Source: Acytostelium subglobosum LB1
Taxonomy: Eukaryota; Evosea; Eumycetozoa; Acytosteliales; Acytosteliaceae
Reading direction: 5' to 3'
Length of the DNA: 64,000 nt
NCBI RefSeq assembly: GCF_000787575.1
Contig: NW_012236521.1
Location: forward strand, 824,924-888,923
Made by a program: the position numbers and the translations under genes. The notes below the pieces were generated by a model. The model saw only the letters and a list, made by a program, of their open reading frames with translations. It did not search any database and had not been told where the DNA came from. Shown here one piece after another: positions 56,289-64,000 of the stretch (its first letter is position 1; every line of letters begins with the position of its first letter).

Positions 56289-57591
56289 TCATTTGAATAG
56301 ATGACTGTCGCAATGCTTGACGAGGCTGGATGCGTGGACAATGTGTACTTTGAGTCCAGAGTCACGTGACATGGTGATGAGATGATTGGAATCAATCCAT
56401 CGAATGAATCCAATATCCCGTCGACCAAGTGTAATGCTTGTTATGTTGGCAACAATGAATCGTTGAACAATGGCAGTGCGTGGATATGTTGATTTGCGAT
56501 ACTTATTCATAACAAGAGTTTGAACATGTCCACCAAACAGATCATTATGTAGCAATGACAGTGTTTGTGGCATGTCGAAGGCTTCCACGATCAATCTCTT
56601 GATGCCAGCACAATGCAAGAATGTGTCTGGAGCGCAGTACGCCAGAAGGTCATTGCCAAAGCTGAGTGATGTGAGTGATCGTGGTATCAACTCGCTGAAC
56701 AGCGGCCGCTTGAACTTGTCGCCAATGAACAAGTGAGTGAGTGAGTCTGGGAGCAACGATGGTTGAAGTGGATGATTGAAATATTGACTTAGTTTGAGTG
56801 ATTGCAATGAATTGGGGAGGGACATCTCCAAAGGTTCATCATAATTGTTGCCCATGTCCAACCAGAGAAGTGATTCGGGTAGTAATCCTGGAGTCAAAGT
56901 CTGATAATGGTTGTGGCTTAGCTTGAGTCTTGTTAATGACGCGGGGAGTGCGTTTGGGGAGATGTATGAGAAGCCATTGTTCAACCACAGACTCGTTAGT
57001 CCAGAGGGTAGCGCGCCCCGTTCGAGACTGTGATTAAAGCGCATGCCCAAGTTCAGTTTGATGAGGGAGGCGGGCAACGTGTCTGGAATGATGTAGCAGT
57101 TGAATGAGGCCATAATCAAGGTCTTGAGCGATGATGGTAGTGAGTGTGATTGAAGTGGTTGATTGTAGCCACCAGTGTACATCATCGTCAGAGATGATGG
57201 TAGTGCATCAGAGATGAACGGTTGATCATAACCTTGTCCTAGCCACAACTCTTTTGTTGAGGTTGGGATGATTCCAGGCACAAATGGGTGATTGTATGCA
57301 TGGCCCATCCAAAGCCAGAGGATTGATCGTGGTAGTGATCCAGGCTTAAGTGGTTGATTAAAGTCATCACTCAATGATATGTTTGTTATCGTTTCAGGTA
57401 TATCACCTGGTTCGATCATATTGTTGAATGTAGCATTCAAAGTAGATTGTGTTGACCTCTGGTATGTAGTTCACTTTGGACAACGATCCATTATATGCCC
57501 CATTGAATGTAACACCAGTCTCACCATTAGCATATGACTCCAACTCATAAGGTTGGTCATCAAACTTTGGCTCAATTGTCACACATGGCAT
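56289..57591 (-). CDS. FNIP-repeat protein
   Basis: Leucine-rich-like FNIP repeats, a family hugely expanded in dictyostelids; function unknown. The main frame (57440-56289) has about ten units of the type FNQPLKPGSLPRSILWLWMG, YNHPFVPGIIPTSTKELWLG, YNQPLQSHSLPSSLKTLIM and FNHPLQPSLLPDSLTHLFIG, then a non-repeat tail. The only in-phase ATG upstream begins MPCVTIEPKFDDQPYELESY at 57591, in a different frame that overlaps 57403-57440; NTIYFE there would lead naturally into NATFNNMIEPGDIPE of the main frame. I found no splice pair that joins them, so either a small indel or an unusual first exon separates them. Confidence 0.7.
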
Positions 57592-57741
57592 ATCTGAGTG
57601 TAGTTTGTTTGTACAAGCGTCAGTAAGTGGTGTGTGGATGACTCATCGCCGCTGGCTTCGCAACATTACGGAGCTGGCGCTCCTTCATTTCAGACTTCCA
57701 AATTCTCTTCTCCTTATAGTTTTATATACTTTAACATTAAC

Positions 57742-57901
57742 AAAAAAGGTATCTGTATCAAGTAATGTAGAATTGTAGTAGAAATAGAGACTTTAAGTTC
57801 AAAATATTAGAATTCCATTAGTCCTAATTAAAGAAGGTCCTCTTCCAAATTCTACTACAATTCTACTTTCAGTACCTGTCACCGCCATAGCAGTGAGCAC
57901 G
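57742..57901. repeat. Hairpin repeat, copy 1
   Basis: The unit contains a perfect inverted repeat: GTAGAATTGTAGTAGAA at 57767-57783 and its reverse complement TTCTACTACAATTCTAC at 57850-57866, with a 66-nt loop that includes TTAGTCCTAATTAAAGAAGG. Copy 2 lies 163 bp further on. No terminal duplication or open frame is visible. It could be a foldback element or encode a structured RNA. Confidence 0.65.
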
Positions 57902-57904
57902 TTG

Positions 57905-58063
57905 GAAAAAGAGTATCTGTCTAATCAATGTAGAATTGTAGTAGAAATAGAGTTTAGAAGTTCAAAAAAATAGAATTAATTTAGTCCTAATTAAAGAAGG
58001 TCATTTTTGTAATTCTACTATTATTCTACTTTCGGCTCCTGTTAGCGCTGTAACGGTTTGCTC
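57905..58063. repeat. Hairpin repeat, copy 2
   Basis: Direct repeat of copy 1. The left arm (57930-57946) is identical; the right arm (58013-58029) has two changes. The loop core TTAGTCCTAATTAAAGAAGG is conserved exactly, while loop flanks and the 3' part have drifted. The left arm and loop core being best kept suggests they matter most. Confidence 0.6.
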
Positions 58064-58236
58064 GCCCAAGAGAGTTACCAGGAGAGTACTCAGCACGTTG
58101 ATCCAGCACGTACTTCCGATTCGTTCACACACTGTTCACCGATTGTTCACCACGAGTTCACCAAAACAACACCAAACATACACCGAGTGTGGTTGGAGCA
58201 TGGACTGGGGACTGTTGGAGGGTGACGGGTTTATTG

Positions 58237-60160
58237 TTACAACTCAAAGAGCAATGCGTATTGTGTGATCTTCTTGACCTGGGGTGTCAGTTTGACATCT
58301 TTGGTCTTGGACGTTGTGAGGTAATGTTGTTCCTTGAAAGAAGAAAATTGGTCCTGGGGAAGAACGAAATAGAGCTCTACGTTTGCCACTGTAGCTCCAA
58401 GTTGATCAACAATACTGGTCAGTTCTTTCATCAGAGGCGGATGATCTGCTGATACTGTTACTTGGAACAGCTGATTGGGCTTGATCAAGCTATCGATGGC
58501 TGGAAAGTTGGAGAAGCTGGGCACAAGATATATGTTGTCCAGAGCTGGACCAATATCGGTGATTGACTTGATGATCGCTGATGAAGATGGCCTGGGGAAT
58601 GTAATGGTGTCGACAAGGTTGGTCTTGAGGGCTCTTCTCTGGAATTGGCCTCCATGTTCCTTCAACTGTCGATGCACTACGGCCTCTAGGAATGACCCTC
58701 CAAGTGGTGAGTGAAGGAATCTGGGTACTGAAAGATGACTCTTGACTTGTTCCAAGTTCTTTTCCGCGATTGCGTTGGCCACCTTGCTGGCAACATACTT
58801 GGATGAGAAACGAAGAACCATTGCACCATACTTTGGAATGCCACTGATGTCGATCGGGATGATTTGAATGATCTTGTGACTGCCTGGTGCTTGTGGGTCC
58901 TCCTCGCCAACGCTCTTTGCACATGTGTCAAGGTCAAGTGTTGTGATTCCATTCTCGAGAGAGTGTTGGAAAGCTGCATTGACTGCCTTCTCCAAGACAA
59001 AGCGTGGAATGCCACCCCACTTTAGCCAAAGATCCTCGAGAGTTGCCTTTGTGATCGTTGGTCAGTGATGCATGTTTGGGTATGTAATTAGAATGAATAA
59101 CATACCTGAGGCACTTGAGGATACAAGAGGGGTTTGACATGGTCAAGCTCATCCTTCTCCCAGGGGGGCATAAACATGCGAGTGGTACGATCGTTCTTCA
59201 GGAACTCCTTGTACAGTGCTGGATCGGGGGAAGACACAATGATTGTCTTGGCAGCGGCATTGGACACCTTGAGACTGTCAACCAAATAGTAGGTGGACTT
59301 CTTGGTGAGGTAGGGAATCACAAGCTCTATTGGTCCACGGTTGACAATTGGTGTTCCATTCCCATCGAAAGTGTAGAGATAGAAGGAATGTGCAGAGTTG
59401 GAATGAATGGAGTGGACCACGAGCGGAGCCTTCTTCTTTGCGATCTCCAGCATCAGATAGTAGAGGAAGCATGACTTTCCAATGCCAGGGGTGCCAGTCA
59501 CGACAAATGAGCCGTAGATTGGATCTGGTGGTGGTGGCGCCGAGCTTGACGCAGATGCAGAGCCAGGTAGTGTCGCGATTCCTTCGTATCGGTCAAACTG
59601 GGCAAAGATCAGATTCTTCATCTCCTCGTAGCACTCTCTCACGTAGAGTGATGATCTCTTGGAAGGGTTTCCCAAGAAATGCAAGCCATTGGGAAGGGTG
59701 AGTACCATGGATGTTGGATCGATGGCACATGTCTGAAGGGCAACCCAAAACGACACGTTCTCTGTCTCGGCTATGGAACGATATGTCAGTATCGACCTCA
59801 CACATCACTCGCTCTCACTTCTACTTACGCGCTTGGCCACCACCTCCTCCTGCAGCACCGGCTTGAGTGTGTATGTTAGTATTGAATGAAGACATTGCGC
59901 CGATGTTGTTTGTACTTACGAGCTTGGGCTGGGTGTGCGATATTGAACAAAGCAGTTGCGATGCCAGCAGTGAGACCAAAGGATCTCAATTGATCAACTG
60001 ATGAGAGGCGAATGGTCAAACCATTGATCTTCTGAGTGTTGATGGTAATGGTGTCGGGATCATCCTTCTCAAGCTCAAGGTGCTTGATAAGATCAGCGGG
60101 TGTTGTCTTATCGGTGAGAATGAATGGAGATGGAAGGGATGTTGATGATGTCGAGGTCAT
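58237..60160 (-). CDS. Crinkler/RHS-like NTPase with REase-like C-terminus
   Basis: Four exons in phase (60160-59920, 59861-59829, 59770-59106, 59046-58237) give 582 residues. Residues 10-75 resemble a SAM-type header (INGLTIRLSSVDQLRSFGLT). The NTPase domain has the Walker A loop VTGTPGIGKSCFLYYLML, TYYLVDSL, IIVSSPDPALYKEFLKN and MFMPPWEKDELD, then LWLKWGGIPRFVLEKA; this set is typical of Crinkler and trypanosome RHS proteins. The C-terminal part has GSFLEAVVHRQLKEHGG and LFQVTVSADHP, as in restriction-nuclease-like folds of this family. There is no signal peptide, so the protein acts inside the cell. Exon 2 is a 33-nt Gly-rich microexon. It looks intact. Whether it acts in conflict with parasites or in host chromatin is unknown. 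Confidence 0.75.
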
Positions 60161-60270
60161 GACAAGAGAGAGATGATGATATATTCAAAAAGTGATGTAA
60201 TGATAACCAGTAGTGATTGATGAGGTACAAATAGAATAGATAGAGTTGTTGATGCTGATCTTTAACATTC

Positions 60271-60366
60271 CTATGATATCATGAGTAGTAGTGCTTTGAT
60301 GTATGCTTTGTGACGTTCTCTGAACTCTGAGTTCTCGTCCCAATAGTACTCTTTGAATAATGACAT
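60271..60366 (-). CDS. Putative 31-residue ORF at the edge of the virus-like segment
   Basis: An ATG frame reads MSLFKEYYWDENSEFRERHK and ends after ALLLMIS. Its composition is strongly protein-like, with the Y..ENxEFRERHKAY pattern seen in small viral and phage proteins. It lies between the Crinkler-like gene and the polymerase-like gene. Too short for certainty. Confidence 0.3.
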   Translation of the reverse strand: MSLFKEYYWDENSEFRERHKAYIKALLLMIS

Positions 60367-60501
60367 GTTATATCTGTTAGAGATAAATTGCTTAATTTGA
60401 TTTATTTGTTTATGAGATTCCAAAATACATCCACAAGCAGTTGATGGCCAACAAATAGGTTCAAAGTGATATAAATTAACATCTAAGTGTTAATATATAG
60501 A

Positions 60502-62436
60502 ATGAGTAGATCAACCAGAGACATCGGCGGCAGACTGAAGAAGACGGGCGTGACCGAGATCAAGCTCACAGGCAACTACACCAGAGCAGACATCGAACGA
60601 ATCGCTCAGCGAGACAGCAACACGCTCCAACGATACGGCGCCAACGCAAGGATAGAGGCCGTGCTCGACTACGGCAACCATCAGTATCGCTCAGGCAAGT
60701 TCACCAAGGTAGGCGAGCCGATCATCATGTTTGATCCTCACGAGTACGATGGCGCGCCAATCCCAGAGCCTGACACATTCAAATCGTTCTACATCTACGT
60801 ACATCAGGCAAAGGGCAAGGCGGGAGGCTGCGACGGCGAATGGAACAACTGTCTCTATTACTGCCTCCTCGATGCCTATCCCGAGCAGGTCACTGAGCAC
60901 TTCGGCAAGCCATCGCGCCTCAAGATGTTCCTCGGCCTTGATGTCAAACAAAAGGTGTCAATCAAGGGAATCGCAGAACTCGAGGAGAGACTCAACATCA
61001 GAATCAACGTCAAAGGTGATCACTGCTACGCCTCGCCCAGCAAGGCAACCAGAGAGGTCAACCTGATACTAACCAACACGCACTACAAACTAGACAAGGA
61101 AGGCACCTATGCAGGCAAGGGCATTAGATACACTCGACACAACGAGAGGGACGTCTACATCAAGCCAATCGTATTCAAGTATCTCAAAGGCGAACAGGTC
61201 CAGCTCTACGATGACGGCGATTACACGACCATCAGCCTAGAGCAGTTCATCAACAAGAAGAGGCACAAGTACCAAGACAAGTGCGAGTACATCCGTATCC
61301 TCTCAGGCATGACCCTGGAGGAGACATTGGACTCGTTCAAGGCCGACGCCGACATGCTAAAGGAGGGTACTAACGGCATCATCAACATGTACACAACAGG
61401 ACAGAACATCAACAAGGCTGCGATCAAGCTGTTCCTCTCGTACAACAAGACGGTCAAACCAGAAGCCATCAAGCAGGACGAGGGCGAGTGGATCCTCAAG
61501 GCATCATGTGGACCAATGATGATGGCGATGCAGTTCACAGGTCCACTCTACAAGTATGACATCAGCAAGATGTACGCAGCGATCATGAAGAGCGGTGGCT
61601 TCATGGTCCCAATCAAGTGCGGTGACTTCCAGCATCTGACCGACAAAGAGCTCAGTGCAATGAGGACTATCCCATTCGGTATCTATCGCGCCACGATCAA
61701 CGGCAAGCACGGCGCATTCAAGACCAACAAGAATGAATACTACACTCACTACGACCTCATCTTTGCCAAGGAGCTAGGACTATCATTCAACCTCAAGTGT
61801 GACGAGAAAGCGAATGCATTGATCTACAACAGCAGCTGCAGGATCAATGGCTCCATCCTATTCGGCAAGTACATGGATCAGGTTCTCAGCTGGATCAAGG
61901 CTGGAGTCCCTCGATCAAAGGAGCTCTATCAACGCCTCTGGGGTGCTCTCTCCAAGCGCAACAAGATCAAGGAGCACAGCGAAATCGAGAGCCCTGTGGA
62001 GATGATCAAAGCAGATGGAGGAGAGAGAGCCATCAGGCATTTCTTCGTTGGCAAGGACGAGGAGAGCGACAACGAGAGCCAGACCAAAGATGAATACTCC
62101 ATTGATCGCATCCATCCAACACCCAATAGCAACGCGATGGTCAAGGCAGCATGCGACACCAACATGTTCGACACGCCATTCGCTCGCATCATGCCATTCA
62201 TCATCTCTCGTGGACGCAAGATGATTGGAACGATAATAAAGGACGACATTGACTGCATCAAGCGTGTGCACACTGATGGATTCGTCTCGACCAAGCCCTG
62301 GACTGTCAAGACTGGCAAGAGGTCACTCGACTACCCCAAGTTGGGCAAGGAGTGTGGCGACCTGCGATACGAGGGCTACTGTCCCAATGCCATTGTCAAC
62401 AACATGCTCAAGCCGGTCGGAGAGTTTGTAATATAA
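60502..62436 (+). CDS. Family-B DNA polymerase-like protein of the element
   Basis: Open frame of 644 residues from the ATG at 60502. The motif A region reads LYKYDISKMYAAIMKSGGFM, and the metal-binding motif C reads RVHTDGFVST, the D-T-D-type site of protein-primed family-B polymerases. The N-terminal third has a Cys-containing segment (GEWNNCLYYCLLDAYPEQ) that recalls the extra N-terminal domains of Polinton and virophage polymerases; that is inference. It is GC-richer than neighbouring host genes and has no introns. It is shorter than full Polinton polymerases. Rolling-circle or host polymerase identities were considered and fit less well. Confidence 0.6.
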   Translation: MSRSTRDIGGRLKKTGVTEIKLTGNYTRADIERIAQRDSNTLQRYGANARIEAVLDYGNHQYRSGKFTKVGEPIIMFDPHEYDGAPIPEPDTFKSFYIYVHQAKGKAGGCDGEWNNCLYYCLLDAYPEQVTEHFGKPSRLKMFLGLDVKQKVSIKGIAELEERLNIRINVKGDHCYASPSKATREVNLILTNTHYKLDKEGTYAGKGIRYTRHNERDVYIKPIVFKYLKGEQVQLYDDGDYTTISLEQFINKKRHKYQDKCEYIRILSGMTLEETLDSFKADADMLKEGTNGIINMYTTGQNINKAAIKLFLSYNKTVKPEAIKQDEGEWILKASCGPMMMAMQFTGPLYKYDISKMYAAIMKSGGFMVPIKCGDFQHLTDKELSAMRTIPFGIYRATINGKHGAFKTNKNEYYTHYDLIFAKELGLSFNLKCDEKANALIYNSSCRINGSILFGKYMDQVLSWIKAGVPRSKELYQRLWGALSKRNKIKEHSEIESPVEMIKADGGERAIRHFFVGKDEESDNESQTKDEYSIDRIHPTPNSNAMVKAACDTNMFDTPFARIMPFIISRGRKMIGTIIKDDIDCIKRVHTDGFVSTKPWTVKTGKRSLDYPKLGKECGDLRYEGYCPNAIVNNMLKPVGEFVI

Positions 62437-62732
62437 TCTCTACTTCCATCATAATGGACGTAAAGACAGAGATAGAGGACTGGAAACAGATGTATCGCTT
62501 TACCGTCATCTGTCAAATCCACAATCCTTGTGCCACGGCCGGACGTGGAGATGGCATAGTGTTGTATTAGTTGTTATGATTAAGGGGCATTCGTGCCTCA
62601 TAATTATTTCTTTCTCTGCAGCACGTTCCGCACCCTCTCTCTCCCTTAAGTCTACTGGTCTAGAGCACATCAGAAGCGCACAACATCACACTCCGTGTTT
62701 CTCAACACGATACCTACACCAAAGGATCATTA
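62437..62732. other. Gap between convergent element genes
   Basis: About 300 bp between the polymerase-like stop and the protease stop. It contains C/T-rich runs and no credible frame. The position suits shared 3' ends and transcription stops of two converging gene blocks. Confidence 0.35.
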
Positions 62733-63245
62733 TCACAAGTAACCAAACTTCTTGTATCTCTCCTTCATCTCTCTCGCCTTCTTCTCCTCCCTCCTCACAT
62801 CACTGTAGCCAGTCGCCTCTTTGAACGGCACGCCTCGATATCTGTTCAACAGGAAGCGCATGGCATGATACCCGCACGTGTCGGTGTTGGTGGCCTGGTC
62901 GATCACTCGGTTGACCTTGAACTTGAGATAGACGTCTGGGTCGATCTCTCTAACCAACTCCTTCATCCTCCTTAGGAAGTCAGTGCTGGGATCATCACCA
63001 AACGAGTCATAGTACTCGATCGACTTGTCGCCCTTGGCATCGATGTTGCAGGCAACCCAATGACTGCCCGGCTGGTTGCTCTTGTCCAGGTTCATGATGA
63101 ACGACATGCGCTGTTTGGGTTCCAACTCATCCAGTTGATCACTCGCGATGACGCCCTCGAACCCATCCTTTGCGTACGGCTGCATCAGCTGTACGATCTC
63201 ATAGTCATACAATCCACCATCCTTGCGCCCGCTGCCCTTCCTCAT
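62733..63245 (-). CDS. Adenain/Ulp1-like cysteine protease of the element
   Basis: 170 residues from the ATG at 63245 (MRKGSGRKDGG). The catalytic layout of C5/C48 proteases is visible: His in GSHWVACNID, the acidic partner in IEYYDSFGDDPS, and Cys in NTDTCGYHAMRFLLNRYRG. In adenoviruses and Polintons the homologous enzyme matures virion proteins. The start codon overlaps the stop of the upstream frame in an ATGA arrangement, so the two are probably co-expressed. Host SUMO proteases of this superfamily are usually longer and have introns. Confidence 0.7.
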   Translation of the reverse strand: MRKGSGRKDGGLYDYEIVQLMQPYAKDGFEGVIASDQLDELEPKQRMSFIMNLDKSNQPGSHWVACNIDAKGDKSIEYYDSFGDDPSTDFLRRMKELVREIDPDVYLKFKVNRVIDQATNTDTCGYHAMRFLLNRYRGVPFKEATGYSDVRREEKKAREMKERYKKFGYL

Positions 63246-63997
63246 GCCTTTGACTTCATTATAAATAGAGTCCAATTCTGTCTTTCTCTGTGGCCCTTGA
63301 ACACCTTCTTTAACTCATTGTACAGCTGTTGTGAGGCGATGTCGCTGTCGTAGTATTGCTTGACAAACTCCAACACTTGAGGTGCCAGTGACGTTGGGAT
63401 TGGTTTGAGAGAATCCATTGCCTGTAGTCTCGCCATCGTTCCTGCTTCTGATATCAGTTCTCTCTTGAGTTTATTTCTCTCCTCATAGGGCACGTTCTTC
63501 AAGTCCTTCCCTAGGTCATAGTTGAGGTTATTGATTGGGTATCCTGTGTCCAAGTAGTGCTGCACTGATACCATGACCTTGGGTGTCAACTCTGCTGGTA
63601 TCGCCTTCGTTGCCTTGAGACTGGAGGATGTGATCGAGACTCTCCTGTTGTTGTTATTGTTATTGTTGTTGTTGACTGCTGTTGACGTTGTCGATGCTGT
63701 TGTCGTCGTAGTTGATGTTGTTGGATGTGGAGGCGTACTGTAAGGAGACGGCTCGTCAATAGGCTCTGACTTTACCTTGGGCATGGTGCTGGGCATGGGC
63801 TTCCTGAGTCGTGATGGTTGTGGTTGCTTGGGCTGCTCTGACACGATAGAATGCAATGTTGCCATCTCCTTTATCGCTTTCTGTTTGTTGGTTTCTATCT
63901 CATCCATCTCGCGCTCATGTATCTGCTCATTGATAGTCTCATCCAGCACCTTCTTTGTTTGGGCATCCTCCAATTTCCGCTTGGCTACTTCGATCAT
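63242..63997 (-). CDS. Basic coiled-coil protein with an internal repeat (element gene)
   Basis: 251 residues from the ATG at 63997, but the frame may continue past the window. Residues 1-60 are a charged coiled coil; 60-125 are Pro/Thr/Asn-rich; then two related units follow, IPAELTPKVMVSVQHYLDTG (about 138) and IPTSLAPQVLEFVKQYYDSD (about 202), each continued by a basic helix. I do not recognise the family. Its place just upstream of the protease suggests a structural or protease-substrate role, which is inference. Confidence 0.5.
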   Translation of the reverse strand: MIEVAKRKLEDAQTKKVLDETINEQIHEREMDEIETNKQKAIKEMATLHSIVSEQPKQPQPSRLRKPMPSTMPKVKSEPIDEPSPYSTPPHPTTSTTTTTASTTSTAVNNNNNNNNNRRVSITSSSLKATKAIPAELTPKVMVSVQHYLDTGYPINNLNYDLGKDLKNVPYEERNKLKRELISEAGTMARLQAMDSLKPIPTSLAPQVLEFVKQYYDSDIASQQLYNELKKVFKGHRERQNWTLFIMKSKA

Positions 63998-64000
63998 TGC

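Larger units (their letters stand above)
57592..58236. other. Gene-free stretch holding the hairpin repeats
   Basis: No coding frame. It carries two copies of a 160-bp repeat (listed separately) and a further segment (58070-58190) with caccgattcac-type repeats next to the 3' end of the Crinkler-like gene. Confidence 0.5.
60271..64000. mobile_element. Polinton-like (virus-like) element, partial at the window edge
   Basis: Treated as a fossil element. Parts, left to right: a possible small ORF, a family-B DNA polymerase-like gene (plus), a 300-bp gap without a gene, an adenain/Ulp1-like cysteine protease (minus) and a basic coiled-coil protein (minus). Polymerase plus this protease type is the core pair of Polinton/Maverick elements and their virus relatives. 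No integrase, capsid gene or terminal repeat is inside the window, so the boundaries, completeness and family branch cannot be fixed. The visible frames are open and free of introns, in contrast to the host genes, which suggests a fairly young copy. The left limit given is only the first element-like sequence seen. Confidence 0.6.

Noticed and set aside
58237-60160. Crinkler-like gene as a cargo gene of the virus-like element
   Set aside because: It has four exons with host-type introns and no shared repeat with the element, so I list it as a host gene with only a neighbourhood link.

Overview
The window looks like nuclear DNA of a social amoeba (Dictyostelia). This rests on very short introns (about 50-160 bp, gt...ag) carrying (CAAT)n on the sense strand, long Gln/Asn/Thr/Ser homopolymers inside proteins, FNIP repeats, IPT/TIG-type surface proteins, and a neurofibromin with a 2.8-kresidue architecture like that of amoebae. 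Coding GC is moderate, higher than in Dictyostelium discoideum, which fits a group-2-like genus better; the species cannot be fixed from the sequence alone. Exon structures below were worked out by hand from splice signals, reading phase and family conservation.

Layout. 0.4-9.1 kb: three minus-strand host genes (IQ-DH-PH RhoGEF, condensin subunit G, GATA factor). 10.4-17.5 kb: a tandem array of a Cys-rich, probably GPI-anchored surface-protein family, with four intact copies and three decayed ones. 18.8-29 kb: farnesyltransferase beta subunit, Fcf2-type rRNA-processing factor, an IPT/TIG membrane protein, a carnosine N-methyltransferase-like gene and a RapGAP. 29.2-38.1 kb: a complete neurofibromin (RasGAP-Sec14-PH) gene. 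38.8-48 kb: a DUF4419 membrane protein, two small Cys-knuckle proteins, an Hsp70, a small unknown gene and an EF-hand/coiled-coil/tail-anchored protein. 48.4-57.6 kb: an ERCC4-type (MUS81-like) nuclease, bacterial-type anhydro-MurNAc kinase, GPN1 GTPase, DTWD1-type tRNA modification enzyme and a FNIP-repeat protein. 57.6-58.1 kb: two copies of a hairpin-forming repeat. 58.2-60.2 kb: a Crinkler/RHS-like NTPase-nuclease. 60.3 kb to the window end: an intron-free, virus-like (Polinton-like) segment with a family-B DNA polymerase-like gene, an adenain/Ulp1-like protease and a basic protein.

How the genes fit together. Much of the window is small-GTPase control (RhoGEF, RapGAP, RasGAP, farnesyltransferase, GPN1), which is ordinary for an amoeba. 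The accessory parts are the surface-protein array, the predicted prey-cell-wall salvage kinase, and the right-hand end, where a Crinkler-like gene and hairpin repeats sit directly beside a virus-like element. That right-hand end is the most unusual part of the window.
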